Below are positions 23,455 through 35,862 of a stretch of DNA of 64,000 nt, one piece after another. Both the position numbers and the translations under genes were made by a program. Numbering within the stretch: position 1 is the stretch's first letter; each line of letters starts with the position of its first letter. The notes below the pieces were generated by a model. It saw only the letters and a program-made list of their open reading frames with translations. It did not search any database and was not told the origin of the DNA. This DNA comes from Nephrocerus scutellatus (taxonomy: Eukaryota > Arthropoda > Insecta > Diptera > Pipunculidae): assembly GCA_947095585.1 (NCBI GenBank), contig OX352761.1, forward strand, positions 78,647,767-78,711,766. The letters are read 5' to 3'.

Positions 23455-24585
23455 ATGGAAGAAAACAAAAGCAAAAGGCGTTAGTAAGTATCTATTTGAA
23501 TAATAATTAAGAGAGCTAAACAATTATTTTAAAACAAATAAAATTTTGACTGGTAGAAGCCTTTTGGACTTGCAATTATTGCTAATTAATATATAAATAA
23601 TATAAATTTACATTATATTAAATTGTTCTAATGAATACAGTGCTTCAAGAAGGACATGGAATAGGACTGAAACGAATACATTGTTAGTATTTGTCAACAA
23701 CAGAAAAGAAGAATTTACTCATGTTAAAAAAAGAAAATATGTTTACGATAAATTAGTAGAGGATTTGACTTCTTGTGGCGTTTCAGTACGTTACAATATA
23801 TTTATCAATTTATAAGTTTACGCTGTAGTTGTTTTTCTATTATATTTACAGGAAATACCGTTTACTGCCGAAGAAATAAGAAATTAATTAAAAACGCTTA
23901 AAAATGCGTATAAGTCTGCTATTGATAGTAACAACCGCACTGGTGCTGCACTAGTCATAGCTCCATATATGGAACTCATGGATGAGATTTATGGATACGA
24001 TAATATACCACCGGAAAGCTCTGAATCACTGGCACGTTCTGTTGAGAAGAACTTCAAGAAAATGTTAATTCCAAAGAATTGTTTGAATCCTTAATTGACG
24101 TGTCAATTCCCGGTACCGATTGTGTTGTGATTTCACCTTCTCAGGGGTCATCCACTTCAACTTCATCTCATCTAAACAACAATAAGAAATGTCGACAAGA
24201 ACTTCCAGAAAATATTTATTCCAAAGAATTGTTTGAATCCTTAATTGACGTGTCAATTCCTGGTACCGATGGTGTTCCGATTTCGCCTTCTCAGGGGTCA
24301 TCCACTTCAGCTTCATCTCATATAAACAACAAGAACAAAATATCAGTGAAAGAAAGATTACTAAATCGTAAACTTAAGTTCAAAAAGGAGATGATGGTGT
24401 TGAAAGAAACAGGTAAACTGGAAAGGCTTAGGATGAAAGAGAATGCGAAGGAAAAAAGTCATGCGGAGAACAAAGAAAGGCATGCATAGAACAAAGAAAG
24501 GCATGCAGAGAACAAAGAAAGACATGCAGAGAACAGAGAATGGCAACAGAAGATACTCAACATTTTGACTAAAAGAAATCAATAA
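23455..24585 (+). pseudogene. Myb/SANT-like partner gene of Harbinger
   Basis: A three-exon model fits: exon 1 23455-23483 (ATG), intron 23484-23640 (GTAAGT...CAG), exon 2 23641-23785, intron 23786-23851 (GT...ACAG), exon 3 from 23852. The exon 1-2 product has a basic lead and a Myb/SANT-like domain starting at a conserved Trp (RRTWNRTETNTLL), the DNA-binding partner typical of PIF/Harbinger elements. Exon 3 has a TAA at 23885, a frame slip near 24065 and a TAG at 24487. It also has a 150-bp in-frame tandem duplication (from 24067 and 24217) and four 21-bp units (24466-24543). Those units encode heptads in a charged coiled coil. The gene is therefore broken in this copy. Confidence 0.7.
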
Positions 24586-25514
24586 GAGGTTATTGAGTGA
24601 CTGAGATATGAGTTTTTGAGGTGAATTGTGTTACTTTCTTACCGCTGGCAAGTATTATCCATACAACATCCATTCAAGAAGGTTTACAACACATTCAATT
24701 ATTGGGGGAAAGTCCATAAAGGTAATTAACAATTTGCCTTATCAGTCTTTCCCATACCTGAGAAAGAAAATACATTTTCCCAATTTTAGGAGAACGCCCC
24801 AACTTATTGAAGGCTGTCCATTGCCAATATAAAATCTGATAACATCCTGTTGGGCTACAGCACCAGATATACGTCCATCAATGCAGTACGTTGTGAATAT
24901 AATGAATGCACTCGCTCCATTTTCCTGGTGCTGATGAACCTTTGGACTACAAATATGTAAATTAACACGTAAAATCTAATCCTGGATGACACCAGTAATA
25001 TGTAACACAAATTTCTATCTATTCTAGGTGAAACAAACGGAATTTACACAATATCGATTTTCAGTTCAGTTTTACTAATTGTTCATCAGCTATTTATAGC
25101 AATACTAATAATAACACATACCAACCTATAACGACAAACAGCAGTTTGAGTAGTATGGTGGCAATGGGACAATAGGAAAGACAATAGAATATTCAAAGCA
25201 TCATCTGCCGGTTTCATCTCTCTCGTCACGAAGGATTTATTGGAATAGAATTCAAGAAGAACAAAGTTTTTTCATTTTAAAAGGAAAATCTCCTATCTCA
25301 GTCGATATTCAATAATTCCTTATTGATTTGTTATCTACCGGCTATCGCCGTTATTGTCATTTCATTTCATTTGTTTCTTATTTCTTCGGCAAATTTCCTG
25401 TAAAAACTCCTACCTAAGTTGGCATTCTCAACTTTATCTATATACATAAAAATTTAAATTAAATAGATATACGCATTTTTTATAACATAATTTATTTGAT
25501 TGTTTTTTAATTGT
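24586..25514. other. spacer between the two Harbinger genes
   Basis: AT-rich intergenic DNA between the converging 3' ends of the Myb/SANT-like gene and the transposase. I see only short chance ORFs. Confidence 0.5.
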
Positions 25515-26845
25515 TTATAATAGTCCTTTTCGTAACAAATTATTTAAAATTTCCGAAAGTCGATCTTGAAATAAATTTAATTCAATGGTTATATCTGAAG
25601 TTGGCTCCTCTGGCAATAGGATTTCTTCAGTGTCCTCTTCGGCGTGGACACAATCATCATGCTCATCCACACACAAACTGTGAAGAGCGCAACATGCGAT
25701 GGTTATATTAATAACCGTGTTTATATTTGAATGCTCCGTAAAGTGAAGAATTCGACGAAAACGTGTTTTCAACAGTCCGAACGTATTTTCTACTACAATT
25801 TTTGTTGCTGAATGCAGGTAATTAAACTTGTGGTACTGTTGGGTTAAATTGCCGGTATCTTTATATGGTGGGACTAGCCACTGCTTTGGACCATATGCCG
25901 AATCTCCAAGTAAAAATGTTCCATTTGGAAATAATGCATCATAATCCTCCGTGGCTTTTTTATAAAGATAAGATCGACGGAGAACACGACTATCGTGGAA
26001 CGATCCAGGCTTTCCACAGTGTCCGTCGAGAAACTTCTTATTGCTACTTACTACTGCTTGCATTATAATGCTGCAATATTTTTTTCTGTTGGAGTACAAA
26101 TGAGCTTTATCGGCTGGAGTCTTAATTTCAATGTGCGTTTTGTCGATAGCACCAAGAACTCCAGAGATGCCTTTGATACGTTCAAACCCCGAGGTCACAT
26201 CTTGTACACTCTCTGAAGTTCTTGGCCACTTTATAAATTTGTCTGCGATTGACACCAGCCACGACGCCACCCGATTTACAATTGACCAGACTATCGAATC
26301 GCAAATGCCGAAAAGGTTGCCAGTTTGTATGTATGTAATGGTATTTTCGACATACCACAAAAACACATAAATTTCTTTTTGACTGCCAACGTTCTCACAC
26401 CCACTTTTGTAACTAGGACACACTTCAGAAAGTACATACGTTTCTGAAATATTTAAGAACATTATTATATAAATTTCAACTAACATGCAACGTACCTATT
26501 ATAAAGTTTGATGTCGCTCGCGACAATCTAAAATGTTTTTTAAAATCAGCGTCATTGTACTTACTTATGGTTTCCATGAAATTAAGAACTCTATAATGCA
26601 CATTAGTGTCTTTGCTCATATCTGAAGAGCTTGATGTTGAATCCGATGATGATGATGATGATGACGATGAACTCGAACTGCTTGACTCAACAATATCTTC
26701 AGCGATAATGCTCTTTAAATAAAAATTGTTTCATATTTTTAAATGCTTATTTTTGATTTTTTATCTTTTCGGCGCCCCCGAACAGATAGTATCAAATAAA
26801 ATGTAAAACATTTACCTGAATTAAGACGATTTCTACTAAATCCAT
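25515..26845 (-). CDS. PIF/Harbinger transposase (HARBI1-like), three exons
   Basis: This is a DDE nuclease that cuts and pastes the element. My gene model has exon 1 26845-26816 (ATG), intron of 103 bp, exon 2 26712-26496, intron of 52 bp and exon 3 26443-25515 (TAA). All junctions are GT-AG and the exons sum to 1176 nt, giving 391 residues without a stop. Exon 2 starts with a Ser-rich acidic stretch (13 Ser in a row) and a short helical region. Exon 3 holds the nuclease: GAIDKTHIEI (first Asp), LGDSAYGPKQW (second Asp) and ENTFGLLKTRFR (Glu). It ends in a Harbinger-type tail with CCALHSLC. The length is close to the usual 350-450. This is the only transposition gene in the window that appears intact. 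Confidence 0.85.
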
Positions 26846-27508
26846 TATAAAAATAATTTTAAAAAATTAAATTTTTATGTTCTTTCCGTTTTGAAAGTTA
26901 GACCAAACTGTTACAGTTCTCAAAGAACGTGCTAAATCAAAAAAGAACTGACGACAACGTTTAGAATTAAAAAAATGGAGGTGTAGCGCGCCCAGCGGTC
27001 AAGTCAGTAACTAAAGAGAAGAATTGAAATTTAAAAACCACCGCCTCAGCTGGTATACGCGAATTCCAAAGAAGCATTTCGACAGTGCAATTGTTGTTGT
27101 AATTTTTTTTCCTCGGCAGATAAAATGCAGCTAATGTGTACTTTATGAATCAATCAATAATAAAAATAAAGAAAATATATTTAGACATATTACCTTAAGA
27201 ATCAGAAGCAACAAAAACAGATGTTTTCTCATATGCGATAACATGTGTTATAAATTTATTCTTTAATTTTTGCCATGCATTTCAGCGATAACTCCATAAT
27301 TTTACTCACCCAAGCAAATTATTTTATTGTAGCATTTTTGTTATGTCTAAATCATATCTGTGTTATTCTGTAGCGTTTTTTTTTACCCTACGATAATTCT
27401 CGGATATGATCTTTTTACTCTGAAAACATCTACAGAAACATTTCTTAACAGCTGTAGTTGTTTTTTTTAAACATGAGACATGTCAACTACTATGGACGTA
27501 TGGACCAT
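26846..27508. other. right flank of Harbinger and pre-LTR flank
   Basis: AT-rich DNA without a convincing gene. GCGCGCCC at 26986-26993 is the only weak counterpart of the candidate left end at 22926, and no 3-bp TAA/TTA duplication is visible. CCAT at 27505-27508 is the left target duplication of the next element. Confidence 0.4.
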
Positions 27509-30407
27509 TGTAATGTTATAAATAGCCATCTTATTATTTGTATTTTGAGGCGGTCTGGGATGGAGCGACTATAGGCGGCGTGCACGCCAAGCGATGCTCT
27601 GTGCTAGCTCGTCGGGATGTGGGGGGTTCTTGCCTGCCACTAACCCATTTTTTTCATTACATAAAATTTTGCGTGCACTATGCGACAAAGAAGCCGAGAG
27701 GAAAGAAATAAATACGAGAAAAACCCGTAGAGGAATAAAAAAAAAAGCAACAAAAAACTGTTACATGCCACGGCTGGAGCTGGTAAGAGGAGAAACCTGG
27801 CGAGTCAAAAGGGAACCCATGACTGTCCTTGCCCACTAATGAGCGCAGCTTACCTTTGGGGATCAAGCAGGAGGAGAGAGAGAGACACCAGAACAGTGTT
27901 AATAACGACACATTGTTAATTCCATTTTTTCAAATACAAATGTTTTATTATTTTTTCTTGTTTGTTGAATATACGGGTGGCTGAGGCCAAGTGTTACCAA
28001 ATGAAAACGCTGTAATTTATTAATTTTGATTATTTTTTATTGATATTTCATGGAATATGTTGAAAACATATTACATTTTATGAAAAACATGTTACTGCTC
28101 GATATGACCTCCTTTGGCTCTGATTATTTGATTCAGAAAGAACACGAGCGTTGAAGGCCTTGGCCGAACGTGATGAGATTCCAAAAATTGTCTTTTCTGA
28201 TGAGAAAATTTTCACCATTCAACAGTATGTGTATGTAAATTCATTTTTCTTTGTTTTAATGTCAAACAACAATTAGTGTTGTTATAGTATTAAGATCAAT
28301 ATATCTTTTCAAATAAAAAATTTTTTAGTGATATAAAACAAAAGGTATTATTTTAATCATAAATGTACCAGGAAATGGGCGTTCTAATAATAAGGTGTCT
28401 TTTTTTTTTGTAACCCAAAAAAAATTAAATAGTGTAGCAAAAAAAAGTATAATTTCTTTGTTTTAATGTCAAACAACAATTAGTGTTGTTCTAGTATTAA
28501 GATCAATACATATATCTTTTCAAATAAAAAAAATGTTTAGGGATATAAAACAAAAGGTATTATTTTAATCATAAATGTACTAGGAAACGGGCGTTCTAAT
28601 ATTAAGGTAAGTCTTTTTTTTGTAAACCAAAAAAAAATTAAATAGTGTAGCAAAAAAAAAGTATAATTTCTTTTGGTTTCTTTTCCTTTTTTTTTCTCTA
28701 ATAATTTACAAATAAATAGTTCACCTTCTTAAGCAAGGGTAACCCTGCACATCTCCTTCGGCAGCGCTGACGAGAATGATGTTGAGGACCTGTGGGTTCA
28801 ATGGTTATGTTGATTAACAAATTACTCAAAGTAGGTATCTACAACCTTCGGGTTAAAGACAACTATCTTCGACGTATGGCTAGGGCCACACTGTTCATAA
28901 ACTCAACACGTATTTCGACACGTATCCACACAAAAAAGGAGTAAGAAACCCGCGAAACAGCCCAAAAAAATGTATGTACTCTAGCCCCATTCGTTTTTTT
29001 TTTCTTTGTACAAATTCCCTTTTTTCTCTTAATACAATTACCCCGTTTCTTTTTTCCTTTTTTTTTATAAACTATATAAACTGGTCTAAAGCCTGGGTCC
29101 TCAATAAGCCGGAGCTGGTAATGATGGTGCTTTGCTTTCCTAGACTAGGTGCCGGGAAAAGACGACTGCAGGAGTAGGCGGACGACGGGTGATTTCCGTG
29201 GTATTCTTTTGTAGCATGGTTAAGTTCGATTCAATTTTCCTCTTCAGAAACTTTGATGGGACGGCGGCCATTTTGTAGTGGCACGATGCCTAGCACAATT
29301 TTTCAATTTAAAAAAAAACAGATGTAATGCTTTGTATTTAAATTATCGAAATATAAAAAGTTAAATTTTTGAATGCGAAACTTTGCTTAAATGAATTTTC
29401 AGAAAACAACTATAAGAATTACACTGTCTATTTTTGCGACGCTGACTGTATATCATGATGAGTTAGAATTTCTGATGACCGAGCCCTACGGCTAGAAAAT
29501 GCGCACTGTGTAACTTTTCGGTATGTATAATAGTAAAATAATTCGTGCTGATTCCATTTCTAATGAATTTTTCCTTTTAGGAAGCTTGATGGGCAGCGGC
29601 CACTTTGTGGCTACTGGCGTTGTAATGGAGCGCACAATTTTCAATTTTTAATATAAAAACACATATAATGCTTTTTATTTAAATTACCGAAATATAAAAA
29701 TTAAATTTTGAATGCGAAACTTTGCATAAATAAATTTTCAGGAAACAACTATAAGAATTACACTGTCCATTTTTGCGACGCGGACTGTATATCATGCTGA
29801 GTTAAAATTTCTGATGACCGAGCCCTACGGCTTGAAAATGCGCACTGTGTAACTCATTTGGTATGTATAATGGTAAACTAATTCGTGATGATTCCATTTC
29901 TAATGAATTTTTCCTTTTAGGAAGCTTTATGGGCAGCGGCCATTTTGTGGCTGACTGGCGTTATATTAAAGCGCACAATTTTCAATTTAAAAAAAAAAAC
30001 ACATGTAATGCTTTGTATTTAAATTACCGAAATATAAAAATTAAATTTTGAATGGGAAACTTTGCTTAAATAAATTTTCAGAAAAAAAACTATTGAGCTG
30101 ACTGCTCGGTATCACGATATCAATCTCCCTCCCCACGACCTAACGCCACGGCGACTACATACTGACTGCCTCCACTCGATCTCTTTGTCGATCCACATCT
30201 CGTGTGTACTGCCCAATTTTCACTTCGCTACGTTGCAGCCGACCGAACTCTCTCTTTAAATAATTGGAATTTATGCTCAGGCAACTTAATAAGGCGTACG
30301 GTATGCGCTCTTAATGGCCATTCAAGTGTGTTACTACAGGAGTATTACGTTAGGGAATAATGGGTGCTTATTATTATTATTTTTTTCTAATTGCGGTCGC
30401 CACCACA
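27509..30407 (-). repeat. LTR copy 1 (2.9 kb)
   Basis: This copy matches LTR copies 2 and 3 from TGTAATG to CACCACA, except at 27976-28222, where a mariner remnant replaces about 450 bp present in the others. The inner part holds three diverged units of about 300 bp carrying GGAAGCTTGATGGGCAGCGG. It has no coding capacity. Confidence 0.85.
27976..28232. pseudogene. mariner/Tc1-like transposase scraps, head-to-head
   Basis: On the minus strand (28139-28092) a short frame ends in a mariner-like C-terminus (IIRAKGGHIEQ and stop). Immediately beside it, the plus strand (28142-28232) encodes FSDEKIFTI, a hallmark around a catalytic Asp of mariner transposases. The two pieces face opposite ways, so the remnant is rearranged. 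It occurs only in LTR copy 1. Confidence 0.65.
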
Positions 30408-32933
30408 AAACAGGGTTTACGGGGCTTACATTGAAAACTCCGAAAAAGGTGGAAAAGGCGAACGAATGTTGCTCCAGAAATGTTTTCCTACGGGTGATAC
30501 CATAACAAATCGGTTTTGTCGCATATCAGAAAGTCAACTTTCACAACAAAAAAAATTACCCAGACAAGTATGTACTCGTATAGTTAATAAATCAACCACA
30601 AGAGGAAATATTAAAACCTCTATAAGAAAACAAAATAATAAAAACCCATAAAAAATATTTCCACCTGTCCCCTGGTTTAGGTCACCGTCTAAGAAAGCTT
30701 ATATATAGGGGTATTAAATTATTAGCCCCCAAAATCTAAATTAAATAATATTCTAAATTATACATCTGTTTCCTTTTCTCTCAGAGATTACGAGAGTTAA
30801 GAAAAGCGATATATCCAATTCAACAATAATAGGTCAATCTTAACATTAAAGATAAAGATAATAATTAATAACTTTCTAAAGTGCGGAAAAAAAATAATCA
30901 TAGTCGGTTTAAAATAAAAAAACACCTAAAAGTTATTGAATTTTCAAACTACTATCTTTCTTCTTTTCTCTCAAGGGTTTACTAGAGGTAAGAAAAAAAA
31001 AATATAGAACATCTCATTAAAATTTTACAAAAACATTATGTCACATAATTTAATCCTAAACATAAAATATTTCAAGAAAAACAAAAGCGTCATCATCAAA
31101 ACTAAAAAAAATTGTTAACGAGCCCTTATTTGTGCATCTCTCTCTCTCTCTCCCAGCCGCGAACGCTGCGAATCAGCAGAGGTCCTATGCACCCTTCTCT
31201 CCTGTCACTCAGGTCAAACTTAATGCTCATTAAGGATGAATAGACCAAGGGAGGCACTCATTGGTCTTAATTTCTGTAATTAAGTTATACAAAAGAAATG
31301 AGCTAAGTCTGCTACCAAACAAACAAAATCAAAAAAAAAATTCAAACAAATCAAAAAAAAAGTTTCAAAGTGTAATTATATGTTTATCGTTTCGTCAAAC
31401 TGTCAGGTATGTTACTGGTCAAGTAATCAGCCAACGCAAAAATTCCTGCAATTCCTAGTACACCCAAAAACAGTTCGAGAAACGATAGAAAACAGTAACG
31501 TTACAATTTTCTTTGTCTGAGTCCAGCGGGTGACCAGAGAAAGAATATTCCCACTAATTGAATGAACAGGGAGGATCATCGGTCAGGTATCCGGCAGTTA
31601 TACGCCAGATCGCCTGCATTTCCTGATGATCTTATCTGAGCAACTTCATGACATTGGTCAAGTATCCAGCTATATTACGCCAGATCACTTGTAATTCCTG
31701 ATCCTCTGAGTCGACTTCCTTACATGGGCTACCAAGCAAAACTAAAACTAATGTCGCTACCAAGCAAAACTGATAACTAAAGTCGCTACCAAGCAAAACT
31801 AAAAACTAAAGTCTGTATCAAACTAAAACTAAAAGTCGCTACCAAGCAGAACTAAAACTAAAGTCGCTACCAAGCAAAACTAAGACTAAAGTCGCTACCA
31901 AGCAAAACTAAAAACTAAAGTAGCTACCAAGCAAAACTAAAAACTAAAGGTCGCTACCAAGCAGAACTAAAACTAAAGTCGCTACCAAGCAAAACTAAGA
32001 CTAAAGTCGCTACCAAGCAAAACTAAAAACTAAAGTAGCTACCAAGCAAAACTAAAAACTAAAGGTCGCTACCAAGCAGAACTAAAACTAAAAGTCGCTA
32101 CCAAGCAAAACTAAAAACTAAAGGTCGCTACCAAGCAAAACTAAAAACTAAAGGTCGCTACCAAGCAGAACTAAAACTAAAAGTCGCTACCAAGCAAAAC
32201 TAAAAACTAAAGGTCTCTACCAAGCAATATTCGCAACCCGAAGTATCCAAACAAAAATATCTAAAAAAAACCTTCAGTTGTTTAGAAGAAAAATCAAATT
32301 AAACAAAAAAAATTAATTTGGATAGGTCTTCCCAAAAATCAAACGGTTTAAACACACTTGTACCCATTAAGCTGTTAAGTCTCACTTACCACAACTCGGT
32401 CATTTCCATAATGAAAGAAAAATTTTTAAAGAAAGTTAAGTGTTATCATTCTGTTAACCTGCAAAGCGTTCGACCGGTCAGACAATTTGCTATTAAAAGC
32501 AATTCCTGCAATTCCAGGACCGACACAGACAGTTCTGAACGAAAGAAAACTAATCAAAAGATCCGTCATCGATCCGTCAGGCATATGACCGGGTAGGTAT
32601 GCAGCCAACGCTTAGCACGACCTACACTCCACGTCCACCGTACGTAAATCAAGGACCGAGACGACCAATGTCAAGGTGACACTGCTCTTAATCAATCCAG
32701 AATGAAAATAAAAGTGAGAATTTAGAAGAAAAACTATGGGATCAGAATCAAGAGAAATTTGGGTCTTAACCTCAACGGGCTAAGTAACATTTGAGACGAA
32801 ACTACTGTTGGGTACCCGAACGGGGTGGCTAGCTACCAACTCGTTCAATTATTGGGGAATTTCCATTAGAGATTTAAAAAGGAATCCCGACTGATGTCAG
32901 AACCCTTTCGGGACCCAAGTTGGGCGCCATTTA
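30408..32933 (-). other. internal region 1, non-coding, structured
   Basis: It carries a primer site at 32911-32929, two imperfect inverted repeats around TCTC...GAGA (30775-30810, 30958-30995), a degenerate GGTCAAGTATCC...ACGCC motif set, and a minisatellite. The 86-codon plus-strand ORF near its left end is antisense to the element and unlikely to be expressed. No gag or pol motif was found in any frame. Confidence 0.75.
31728..32226. repeat. about 29-bp minisatellite, copy 1
   Basis: About 17 units of the type TCGCTACCAAGCAAAACTAA with an A-rich remainder, in 25-31 bp variants. Higher-order repeats are visible: blocks of several variant types recur in the same order. The array is repeated at 37286-37762 in internal region 2. 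Confidence 0.85.
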
Positions 32934-33387
32934 TGTAATGTTATAAATAGCCATCATATTATTTGTATTTTGAGGCGGTCTGGGATGGAGCGACTATAGG
33001 CGGCAAGCACGACAAGCGATGCTCTGTGCTAGCTCGTCGGGATGTGGGGGGGTTCTTGCCTGCCACTCACCCATTTTTTTCATTACATAAAATTTTGCGT
33101 GCACTATGCGGCAAAGAAGCCAAAAGGAAATAAATAAATACGAGCAAACCCCGTAGAGGAATAAAAAAAAAGCAAAAAAAAACTGTTACATGCCACGGCT
33201 GGAGCTGGTAAGAGGAAAAACCTGGCGAGTCAAAAGGGAACCCATGACTGTCCTTGCCCACTAATGAGCGCAGCTTACCTTAGGGGATCAAGCAGGAGGA
33301 GAGAGAGACGCCAGAAAAGTGTTAATAACGACACATTGTTAATTCCATTTTTCAAATACAAATTTTTTATTATTTTTTTCTTGTTTG

Positions 33388-33453
<66 letters not shown>

Positions 33454-35862
33454 CGAAAAGCATATAATCCTGGGGTACTATTAATAATGTAAGATACGTT
33501 CTTATTTCAAAAAAAAATAATTTAGCAGTGTATCAAAAAAAAATAGCATTTATTTTTTATTACTTTTTTAATATCAAAACTACCATTTGCATTGTCCTAG
33601 CATTAACGTAAATATATATCTTTTCTAATAAAATTTTTTTTTTAGTGATATATAGCAAAAAGGTATTATTTCAACCATAAATATAATAGAAAATAAGCGT
33701 CATAGTATTAAGGTAAGTTCCGTTTTCGTAAACAAAAAAAATTTAAACAGTGTAGTAAAAGTAGCATATTTTTACATTTTTTTAATATTAAAACAACCAT
33801 TAGTGTTGTCATAGTATTAAGGTAAATTCCGTTTTCATAAACAAAAAAAATTTAAATGGTGTAGCAAAAGTATCATTTTTCTTTGTTTTAATGTCAAACA
33901 ACAATTAGTGTTGTTCTAGTATTAAGATCAATATATCTTTTCAAATAAAAAAATTTTTAGTGATATAAAACAAAAGGTATTATTTTAATCATAAATGTAC
34001 TAGGAAATGGGCGTTCTAATATTTAGGTGTCTTTTTTTTTGTAACCCAAAAAAAATTAAATAGTGTAGCAAAAAAAAAATCATTTCTTTGTTTTAATGTC
34101 AAACAACAATTAGTGTTGTTCTAGTATTAAGACCAATACATATATCTTTTCAAATAAAAAAAATGTTTAGGGATATAAAACAAAAGGTATTATTTTAATC
34201 ATAAATGTACTAGGAAATGGGCGTTCTAATATTAAGGTAAGCCTTTTTTTTTAAACCAAAAAAAAAATTAAATAGTGTAACAAAAAAAAAGTATAATTTC
34301 TTTTGGTTTCTTTTCCCTTTTTTTCTCTAATAATTTACAAATAAATAGTTTACCTTCTTAAGCAAGGGTAACCCTGCACATCTCCTTCGGCAGCGCTGAC
34401 GAGAATGATGATGAGGACCTGTGGGTTCAATGGTTATGTTGATTAACAAATTACTCATAGTAGGTATCTACAACCTTCGACAACTATCTTCGACGTGTGG
34501 CTAGGGCCACACTGTTCATAAACTCAACACGTATTTCGACACGTATCCTTTTTTTTCTTTGTACAAATTCCCCCGTTTTTTTTTTGTTTTGTTTTTTATA
34601 AACTATATAAACTGGTCTAAAGCCTGGGACCTCAATAAGCCGGAGCTGGTAATGACGGTGCTTTGCTTTCCTAGACTAGGTGCCGGGAAAAGACGACTGC
34701 AGGAGTAGGCGGACGACGGGTGATTTCCGTGGTGTTCTTTCGTAGCCTGGTTAAGTTCGATTCAATTTTCCTCTTCAGAAACTTTGATGGGACGGCGGCC
34801 ATTTTGTAGTGGCACGATGGCTGGCACAATTTTTCAATTTAAAAAAAAAACACATGAAAAAAAACACATGTAATGCTTTGTATTTAAATTATCGAAACAT
34901 AAAAGTTAAATTTTTGAATGCGAAACTTTGCTTATTTAAATTTTTCCAGAAAACAAACTACAAGAAATACACTGTTCATTTTGGTGACCCGGATAATTCG
35001 TGATGGTTCCATTTCTAACTAATTTTTCCTTTTAGGAAGCTTGATGGGCAGCGGTCATTTTGTGGCTGACTGGCGTTGTAATGGATGGCACAATTTTCAA
35101 TTTAAAAAAAAAAACATGTAATGTTTTGTATTTAAATTATCAAAATATAACAATTAAATTTTGAATGCGAAACTTTGCTTAAATAAATTTTCAGGAAACA
35201 ACTATAAGAATTACACTGTCCATTTTTGCGACGCGGACTGTATATCATGCTGAGTTAAAATTTCTGATGACCGAGCCCTACGGCTTGAAAATGCGCACTG
35301 TGTAACTCATTTGGTATGTATAATGGTAAACTAATTCGTGATGATTCCATTTCTAATGAATTTTTCCTTTTAGGAAGCTTGATGGGCAGCGGCCATTTTG
35401 TGGCTGACAGGCTTTATATTATAGCGCACAATTTTCAATTTAAAAAAACAAAACACATGTAATGCTTTGTATTTAAATTACCGAAATATAAAAATTAAAT
35501 TTTGAATGCGAAACTTTGCTTAAATAAATTTTCAGAAAAAAAACTATTGAGCTGACTGCTCGGTATCACGATATCAATCTCCCTCCCCACGACCTAACGC
35601 CACGGCGACTACATACTGACTGCCTCCACTCGATCTCTTTGTCGATCCACATCTCGTGTGTACTGCCCAATTTTCACTTCGCTACGTTGCAGCCGACCGA
35701 ACTCTCTCTTTAAATAATTGGAATTTATGCTCAGGCAACTTAATAAGGCGTACGGGTATGCGCTCTTAATGGCCATTCAAGTGTGTTACTACAGGAGTAT
35801 TACGTTAGGGAATAATGGGTGCTTATTATTATTATTTTTTTCTAATTGCGGTCGCCACCACA
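32934..35862 (-). repeat. LTR copy 2 (2.9 kb)
   Basis: The middle LTR is shared by both tandem units. It contains a (TA)n tract of about 54 bp (33396-33449) that is much shorter in copy 3 (39075-39094). Copy 1 lacks the stretch around 33470-33870. A three-unit series of sub-repeats of about 300 bp fills its right half. Confidence 0.85.

Noticed and set aside
22926..26993. GGGCGC inverted ends as definite Harbinger termini
   Set aside because: Only about 9 bp match and no target duplication, so kept as a tentative observation only.
30391..30651. 86-codon ORF conserved in both internal regions (also 35846-36106)
   Set aside because: Antisense to the element. The conservation is explained by the recent tandem duplication, and there is no recognisable domain.
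33264..33467. ORFs with long Tyr-Ile runs
   Set aside because: Translation of a (TA)n microsatellite.
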